Source: Phoronis australis (lineage: Eukaryota > Phoronida > Phoronidae). From it: DNA of 64,000 nt. Made by a program: the position numbers and the translations under genes. The stretch's first letter is position 1. Each line of letters starts with the position of its first letter. The stretch is from NCBI GenBank assembly GCA_002633005.1, contig NMRA01000153.1, forward strand, positions 372,784-436,783, read 5' to 3'. Below, piece after piece: positions 63,701 to 64,000 of the stretch. The notes beneath the pieces were generated by a model. It worked only from the letters and a program-made list of their open reading frames with translations. It ran no database searches and was not told where the DNA came from.

Positions 63701-63739
63701 CGACATCTGGTGGCCAGCGACATTTAGTCCGCCAACTCC
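27612..63739 (-). CDS. CEP192: Centrosomal protein 192 (SPD-2 family), 30 coding exons, 5' end outside window
   Basis: CEP192/SPD-2 is a pericentriolar scaffold that recruits and activates Aurora A, PLK1 and PLK4 to drive centriole duplication, centrosome maturation and spindle assembly. I joined 30 exons on the minus strand, all with AG acceptor and GT donor and with matching phases. They total 7455 bp, 2484 codons plus TGA at 27614-27612. The order of blocks follows human CEP192 as I remember it: the helix with KEFKKEHQLIQ (human EFNKEHQFIQ), then SIGTFMLTRTHALG and PTFGNKIITPPSNRKPVALI, a long disordered exon, then eight PapD-like modules with landmarks such as EEFSARIDIEVDSP, HLLAWGGVAVG, LPWSGLILIHCD and PVEFRPKTAG. 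Upstream exons, which should carry the PLK4-binding acidic part and the rest of the Aurora A site, lie beyond 64000. The part seen is longer than its human counterpart mainly because of the 3291-bp exon. Exon 1 has two possible donors (see its entry); all other junctions are unambiguous by phase and homology. Confidence 0.96.
28952..29010 (-). CDS. CEP192: CEP192 exon 29
   Basis: 59 bp: LQSMAPDPPFYSKPRSLSI (human LKFLSPREPFYVKHSKYSL). An earlier GTAAGC at 28976 is a possible donor, but only the later GA|GTGAGT keeps the frame and the exact human spacing into exon 30. Confidence 0.94.
29127..29247 (-). CDS. CEP192: CEP192 exon 28, eighth PapD-like module
   Basis: KSTCKIIVRNNGRLKEQ aligns with human ESRTLKVNLRNNSFITH; DDHLCFQRTLIG precedes it (human EDVYRFRPTSVG). 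Phase 2 in, phase 0 out at CAG|GTGTGT. Confidence 0.95.
29297..29321. repeat. (TA)n microsatellite
   Basis: An uninterrupted TA run in CEP192 intron 27, just upstream of the exon 28 acceptor (about 50 bp away on the - strand). Confidence 0.95.
29525..29631 (-). CDS. CEP192: CEP192 exon 27, linker
   Basis: Encodes GVKTGGYQSVDKEKPNHAGV then a basic run TRSRRRSSDENK. Read straight through, a TAA follows at 29524-29522, but the last bases form a good donor (AACAA|GTAAGA). Splicing to exon 28 restores the frame as DENKENKRV. It corresponds to the human linker near SLIKIDHLVKPRRQ. The junction creates a KEN motif. Confidence 0.9.
30555..30960 (+). repeat. Dispersed repeat D, copy 1
   Basis: Shares with 42075-42390 the start 'gctataaacccactttc', the middle 'tttcagggcttagaaaaaa', 'ctcatctgat(t)aagaa' and the end 'gtttatagtcgcttta'. 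The ends (ctataaacc and ggtttatag) are inverted, suggesting a MITE. Confidence 0.7.
31171..31250 (+). mobile_element. tRNA-derived SINE fragment
   Basis: agtgggatttagaacgtttg, 'actgcaatcgcaaaggttct' and 'aggttcagttccgc' follow the A-box / anticodon-loop / B-box order of tRNA-derived SINE heads. The acceptor stem does not pair, so not a functional tRNA. Confidence 0.6.
32770..33070 (+). repeat. Dispersed repeat E, copy 1
   Basis: ataactcagaaatggctgac, 'atgatattttcagataatatgc' (in two parts), 'tgttctccaa' and 'ttttgcatgag' are shared, in order, with 47260-47690. A related copy lies at 35590-36060. Confidence 0.65.
34115..34237 (-). CDS. CEP192: CEP192 exon 26
   Basis: 41 codons: IAIDFIPRETGVYSQHWELD (human VSITFLPRGRGDYAQFWDVE) to KIQLIGQ (human RFQLSGQ). 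Closes PapD-like module seven. Confidence 0.96.
34615..35075 (+). mobile_element. MITE-like repeat C, copy 1 (CEP192 intron 25)
   Basis: Ends cagggcttggaat and attccaagccctg are perfect 13-bp inverted repeats. Next to them lie aacgcggaaatttttacggc and aaatccgcgtttccgcgg. Flanking hexamers aggatt/agtatt match 5 of 6, a possible target duplication. Confidence 0.88.
35322..35417 (-). CDS. CEP192: CEP192 exon 25
   Basis: 32 codons: VEDVYRATYAAFNFTKKVGR, near identical to human SGDVFRATYAAFRCSPISGL. Phase 0 on both sides. Confidence 0.97.
35418..38815 (-). other. CEP192 intron 24 (3.4 kb)
   Basis: Contains a repeat E copy at about 35590-36060 (ends 'ttttgtagatattt' ... 'cataaccttg') and an 18-bp tandem (ggtgcaatgtgacatgatc) at about 36122. 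36200-38700 shows no gene or repeat I recognise. Confidence 0.6.
38816..38895 (-). CDS. CEP192: CEP192 exon 24
   Basis: LLHITNVSNQVINWTLSSFA then PVYVK against human CLELENHGTTDVKWHLSSLA and PPYVK. 80 bp, phase 1 in, phase 0 out. Confidence 0.96.
39233..39432 (-). repeat. 67-bp x3 tandem duplication abutting the CEP192 exon 23 donor
   Basis: aacttaatacaggactcctc begins at 39233, 39300 and 39367 (67-bp steps). Each copy ends in the cactta(c/t)c block that, in the copy next to the exon, is the authentic splice donor. Confidence 0.95.
39433..39631 (-). CDS. CEP192: CEP192 exon 23
   Basis: Starts EVKVQIRQDV (human IVKVQIREDL), then an unconserved linker, then LKLNSRELTFAPTMVGKTSG (human VEIRNKSITFPTTEPGETSE), the first strands of module seven. 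Its donor (TCTG|GTAAGTG) abuts a 67-bp intronic tandem duplication. Confidence 0.96.
40287..40513 (-). CDS. CEP192: CEP192 exon 22, sixth PapD-like module
   Basis: LQLTNLCERPLRYEMSWPA, then RITPEEGVLEPRTTTGVCVS and LPWSGLILIHCDGQQE, aligning with human FQIVNNSVRLLRFELCWPA, TVTPQHGCVAPESKLQILVS and FPWSGLIYIHCDDGQKK. The acceptor taccttag|GAGACC is fixed by phase. One of the most conserved exons here. Confidence 0.97.
41082..41573 (+). mobile_element. MITE-like repeat C, copy 2 (CEP192 intron 21)
   Basis: Ends cagagcttggaat and attccaagccttg, one change each from copies 1 and 3. Same orientation and interior (ttggctgcagagtcgtagta, gaggtgaacgtcatcggcaa). Confidence 0.88.
41627..41748 (-). CDS. 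CEP192: CEP192 exon 21
   Basis: A Pro-rich linker (RPSTPPAKGTPRKVSF with S/T-P sites), then VKPTQLILTAARTG, which matches human LPEHLILVAPSPCDMAKTG and opens module six. The phase 1 end joins to GG in exon 22. Confidence 0.92.
42075..42390 (+). repeat. Dispersed repeat D, copy 2
   Basis: In intron 20 of CEP192. Begins gctataaacccactttcagt, ends tttgtagtcgctttaa. Matches the copy at 30555 throughout. Confidence 0.7.
42561..42756 (-). CDS. CEP192: CEP192 exon 20
   Basis: LPTTSHDQELFYSTMRTVKL matches human LPQRPNDVQLFYGSMCKIIL. The rest (ATAIEQHTYMQPLSMDDSVA) is an unconserved linker between modules five and six. Ends phase 2. Confidence 0.94.
42780..43300 (+). repeat. Dispersed repeat B, copy 5
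   Basis: In CEP192 intron 19. Has 'gccaagtttcatgaaaata', 'gacactaggaggcacaac' at 42891, 'gccaaatttcacaaagat', 'ggccaccaggtggcgcag' at 43179 and 'gccgaatttcatgaaaata'. Confidence 0.78.
43487..43810 (+). repeat. 54-bp minisatellite, 6 copies
   Basis: The unit has ggctcagtagtgccctacta and atgttcatgtggtgcac. Starts at 43502, 43556 and on at 54-bp steps. A multiple of 3, so both strands stay open as 18-residue repeats, but it is in CEP192 intron 19 and not a gene. Confidence 0.95.
44638..44741 (-). CDS. CEP192: CEP192 exon 19
   Basis: A linker exon. The conserved end MNFSVPYLGEEHIPFG aligns with human INFVEAFQDELLVTEV. Starts phase 2, ends phase 1 at TTTG|GTATGT. Confidence 0.92.
45437..45558 (-). 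CDS. CEP192: CEP192 exon 18
   Basis: TVAIAFHPSDRDLL (human NVTLIYNPSDRGIN) and VAFFYGDEIARQRHIR (human VYLFGGDEISRQQYRR). Ends phase 2 at ATCAG|GTAACG. Confidence 0.96.
45705..45760. repeat. 15-bp perfect inverted repeat (foldback)
   Basis: attttgagaaccagt (45705-45719) and its exact complement (45746-45760). The same core gagaaccag is in the foldback at 21711-21836 and at about 40564-40580. Confidence 0.85.
45824..46087 (-). CDS. CEP192: CEP192 exon 17, fifth PapD-like module
   Basis: 88 codons beginning IPLIGYGGVSTIVVE (human IPLSGYGGTSNLILE), then VTVRNKGSRPAYVKAMCF (human FSVRNTGSRAAFVKAVGF) and EPSEFCLQESETK. Phase 0 on both sides. Confidence 0.97.
46318..46372. repeat. (GT)n-rich microsatellite
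   Basis: An imperfect gt/gc-rich run in CEP192 intron 16. A similar run is at about 48798-48850 in intron 13. Confidence 0.9.
46631..46795 (-). CDS. CEP192: CEP192 exon 16
   Basis: 55 codons. PLEEFPVYIIYSPSRVGISV then AKLQVRP aligns with human PKEDIFISVLFAPTRLSCML and ARLEIK. Closes PapD-like module four together with exon 17. The donor is TCG|GTAGGT. Confidence 0.95.
47173..47223 (-). CDS. CEP192: CEP192 exon 15, 51-bp small exon
   Basis: Only 17 codons (RSQSGFEIEPERLEWDS), flanked by gtgcag and GTAAGTG, phase 0 on both sides, so skipping it would keep the frame. It lies where human CEP192 has a variable loop. Placement rests on splice sites and phase rather than strong homology. Confidence 0.75.
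47260..47690 (+). repeat. Dispersed repeat E, copy 3
   Basis: In CEP192 intron 14. Shares 'atctcagaaatgactaatca', 'gcactgttctccaaaatg', and the end 'attttgtagatatttagctt ... cgtaaccttg' with the other E copies. Confidence 0.65.
48084..48171 (-). CDS. CEP192: CEP192 exon 14
   Basis: 88 bp coding QQKLILCNNSNSLMKLLMKI (human LQKLALRNNSASTTQHLRLL). The acceptor lies after a pyrimidine run; the donor CAG|GTGAGT is followed within about 150 bp by a 25-bp minisatellite lying upstream in the gene. Confidence 0.93.
48251..48360. repeat. 25-bp minisatellite, 4 copies
   Basis: tccactcacaacaggggaga units start at 48251, 48276, 48301 and 48326, with a partial copy at 48351. In CEP192 intron 13 close to exon 14. 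Confidence 0.95.
48668..48715 (+). mobile_element. Possible SINE head fragment
   Basis: ttgtagctgagtggttgaga fits a tRNA A box (TRGCNNAGYGG) with the usual following bases. No B box is recognisable downstream. Confidence 0.4.
49160..49342 (-). CDS. CEP192: CEP192 exon 13
   Basis: Contains IEPNGRAYEVQLQGVV (human VQPFGPQYEVVLKGEV), closing module three, and LLSNKHLLAWGGVAVGKAL (human ILSNKQFLAWGGVPLGRTQ), opening module four. Phase 2 at both ends. Confidence 0.97.
49717..49931 (-). CDS. CEP192: CEP192 exon 12, third PapD-like module
   Basis: PIRNAGNIPLDVSLCV (human PLKNAGNIEVYLDIKV) and TEVVVKFTPKVDGKLEYL (human HEVIVSFTPKDPEA). Ends in phase 2 at CTCAG|GTACAT. Confidence 0.96.
50081..50571 (+). 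mobile_element. MITE-like repeat C, copy 3 (CEP192 intron 11)
   Basis: Perfect ends cagggcttggaat and attccaagccctg, flanked on both sides by aataac, a clean 6-bp target duplication. Same orientation as copies 1 and 2. Confidence 0.9.
50809..50951 (-). CDS. CEP192: CEP192 exon 11
   Basis: Strongly conserved: EEFSARIDIEVDSPSPDSS against human EEFSAKVDIEVDSPNPTP, then SARLHVPRNME against human IARIHAPRDLQ. Begins phase 1, ends phase 0 at GAG|GTGTGT. Confidence 0.97.
51755..51938 (-). CDS. CEP192: CEP192 exon 10, second PapD-like module
   Basis: The acceptor tttccag is followed by SKSSWHCFMF (human NAVAWRCFTF), and IRVLFRAPQRFDKS near the end matches human IWVLFHSPKK. Reading starts in phase 0 and ends with one base before GTACGA. 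Less conserved in the middle, so found mainly by these two anchors and by phase. Confidence 0.88.
52290..52415 (-). CDS. CEP192: CEP192 exon 9, second PapD-like module
   Basis: 42 codons. RMLNFGDMPWGCSKDLPITL then VNNGLAKVPVRM aligns with human VLDFGDLTYGGWKALPLKLI and NRTHATVPIRL. Phase 0 on both sides. Confidence 0.95.
52555..52715. repeat. AT-rich ~20-bp minisatellite
   Basis: Seven or eight copies of ttagatatatttttgtta with small changes, in CEP192 intron 8. Confidence 0.9.
53607..53753 (-). CDS. CEP192: CEP192 exon 8, first PapD-like module (back)
   Basis: 49 codons, phase 0. VVFLPKLPGVYVAQLDV is the typical F-x-P...G-x-Y strand pair that closes a PapD-like fold (human VLFIPSSPGVFRCTFSV). 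Followed by VTVQAVAEKPNIQ (human VTLTAIAESPVIE). Confidence 0.95.
54841..55112 (-). CDS. CEP192: CEP192 exon 7, first PapD-like module (front)
   Basis: Contains LRFADVCCIGLSTQAVLTLK and NPTNRWVQ, matching human LKLPHACCVGIASQTLLSVL and NPTDRWLQ, then PGATEELK (human PHATEEIK). This is the start of the chain of Ig-fold ASH/PapD modules. Starts phase 1, ends phase 0. Confidence 0.96.
55125..55310. repeat. ~58-bp imperfect tandem, 3 copies
   Basis: Units carry catgg(g/t)atg(a/g)tgaactc and 'acaacacaag(a/g)'. In CEP192 intron 6, next to the duplicated block at 55305. Confidence 0.75.
55305..56000. repeat. Near-identical direct repeat flanking a single N (likely uncollapsed haplotypes)
   Basis: 55305-55699 and 55701-56000 start and end with the same sequence. 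As far as I can read they are identical except for a 95-bp block (55371-55465) absent from the second copy. The copies meet at the N at 55700. Each contains the last 132 bp of CEP192 exon 6 with its donor and the start of intron 6. The exon copy at 55568-55699 has no acceptor and is cut by the N. Confidence 0.93.
55869..59159 (-). CDS. CEP192: CEP192 exon 6, giant disordered exon
   Basis: A single 3291-bp exon, acceptor tttttag|ATGTTG and donor TTG|GTAAGTG, coding about 1097 residues. Mostly low-complexity, rich in Ser, Lys, Asp and Glu. Islands that match human CEP192 include KPSELADIVLKMSNDR (human DPSQLAAMIKALSNK) near 58857-58812 and KVTFAAQKS (human HVTFENHR) further on. A tandem DETISLK duplication lies near 57260-57300. 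An RS/SP repeat tract occupies about 56380-56730. The C-terminal end is rich in Tyr, His and Pro (LYPYAATAVFSDQIRPSIG) and leads into the PapD modules. The exon is larger than the matching human region. The last 132 bp are repeated at 55568-55699 by what looks like an assembly error. Confidence 0.95.
56380..56730 (-). repeat. RS/SP coding repeat tract in CEP192 exon 6
   Basis: Translated on the minus strand, this holds about seven degenerate units of 12-13 residues built on SRSPESRSLFNR, for example SRSPDSKVLTN, SKSPELRSINSK and SRSPESRSYRRR. Each unit has a Ser-Pro pair flanked by Arg or Lys. The DNA is a diverged coding minisatellite. I do not recall such a tract in vertebrate CEP192. Confidence 0.9.
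59160..60397 (-). other. CEP192 intron 5 (1.2 kb)
   Basis: No repeat family or coding segment recognised. The shorter CEP192 introns not listed separately also show nothing I can name. Confidence 0.6.
60398..60503 (-). CDS. CEP192: CEP192 exon 5
   Basis: Encodes PTFGNKIITPPSNRKPVALI, matching human PSFGYFIRSPEKREPIALI. Ends phase 1 (GTCAAG|GTGACA), which with exon 6 restores an Asp codon. Confidence 0.95.
61107..61301 (-). CDS. CEP192: CEP192 exon 4
   Basis: Exactly 65 codons, phase 0 at both ends. It contains RVSIGTFMLTRTHALGSLEG, equivalent to human LRLSLGEFFAQRSEALGCLGG, a conserved block just downstream of the Aurora A site. The donor is AGG|GTACGC. Confidence 0.95.
62087..62151 (-). 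CDS. CEP192: CEP192 exon 3, Aurora-A-site helix
   Basis: A 65-bp exon encoding GIALLEADEKEFKKEHQLIQ, closely matching human LIAQDEEEFNKEHQFIQ. In human CEP192 this helix belongs to the region that binds and activates Aurora A. Conservation in so short an exon argues that Aurora A docking is kept. Confidence 0.95.
62401..62562 (-). CDS. CEP192: CEP192 exon 2
   Basis: Encodes a Gly/Asp/Glu-rich segment (SEHGGGIFADFEGGELGFGG) ending in EFPDEQFMSDG. It sits directly before the helix aligned with the Aurora-A-binding part of human CEP192 and matches the human acidic lead-in around SLSDEMNEDF. It starts and ends in phase 1. Confidence 0.9.
63053..63187. repeat. 11-bp minisatellite, ~12 copies
   Basis: ttacacagcag repeated, the last units varying to ttacacaccag. 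In the CEP192 intron between exons 1 and 2 of this window. Confidence 0.96.
63637..63739 (-). CDS. CEP192: CEP192 exon 1 of window (donor uncertain)
   Basis: First exon visible here. The acceptor ctgcag lies just above 63739 and the frame reads GVGGLNVAGHQMSPFGG. Two in-phase donors exist: AG|GTAGGT ending at 63637 (chosen, better exon-side bases) and AA|GTAAGG ending at 63664. Both leave one base (phase 1) and give A or T at the junction. This stretch is poorly conserved, so homology does not decide. Confidence 0.7.
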
Positions 63740-64000
63740 CTGCAGAAAAAGAAAGGACTAGTCACACACTATAACCGTTGACAAATACGGCTTAGTTCTT
63801 TGAACTACATATGACATAACTTATGACACATAGATAAATAAAACAGAGGAAAATCCCAATACAATTGATAGATACTTAAATAAAATTTGCTACAAGCTGT
63901 ATCACACATGCGCACCAATCTTCTATGACTGAATGTAAACAATGACCGCTTCAAATTGCTAAACACGATACAGAAATAACACTTCCTCAAGTTACATGAA

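Overview
This is a window of animal nuclear DNA. It is AT-rich, its genes are split by short GT-AG introns, and intergenic and intronic space is full of old dispersed repeats, short inverted-repeat transposons and minisatellites. Gene content (a centriole/spindle-pole scaffold and a motile-cilium microtubule inner protein) plus the repeat style suggest a marine invertebrate, probably a deuterostome or spiralian. I cannot name the species from the sequence.

Two protein-coding genes can be reconstructed, and they converge tail to tail. (1) CIMIP1 (C20orf85 family) lies on the + strand at 21395-24036: three coding exons, 128 aa, with an RFX X-box-like site about 120 bp upstream of the ATG. (2) CEP192 (SPD-2 family) lies on the - strand at 63739-27612. 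I could place 30 coding exons; every intron phase agrees, and together they give 2484 codons plus a stop. The C-terminus is complete. The N-terminal exons lie beyond base 64000. The encoded part begins near the helix aligned with the Aurora-A-binding region of human CEP192, runs through one very large 3291-bp exon (about 1100 aa, disordered, with an RS/SP repeat tract), and ends in eight PapD-like/ASH immunoglobulin-fold modules.

The left third (1-21200) has no gene I can support. It holds a tandem array of about 1.07-kb units (about 1990-4640), several copies of a dispersed repeat B, two related transposon remnants with degraded HIRAN-like domain fragments (6256-6970 and 14570-15919), a 46-bp satellite split by an insertion (12905-13440), a 42-bp satellite with six-unit higher-order structure (18299-18930) and a small MITE (20172-20358).

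The CEP192 introns carry three copies of a MITE-like element with inverted ends (34615, 41082, 50081), further repeat families, several minisatellites and a tRNA-derived SINE. Two spots look like assembly or haplotype problems. At 55305-56000 the end of the large exon is present twice around a single N. At 12310 an N sits in a G-run.

No bacterial features (operons, CRISPR, ribosome binding sites) are expected or seen. The most useful results are the full CEP192 exon model, the false exon duplication at the N, the RS/SP repeat tract, a 67-bp duplication that copies an intronic splice-donor context, and CTCF-like cores recurring inside repeat B.
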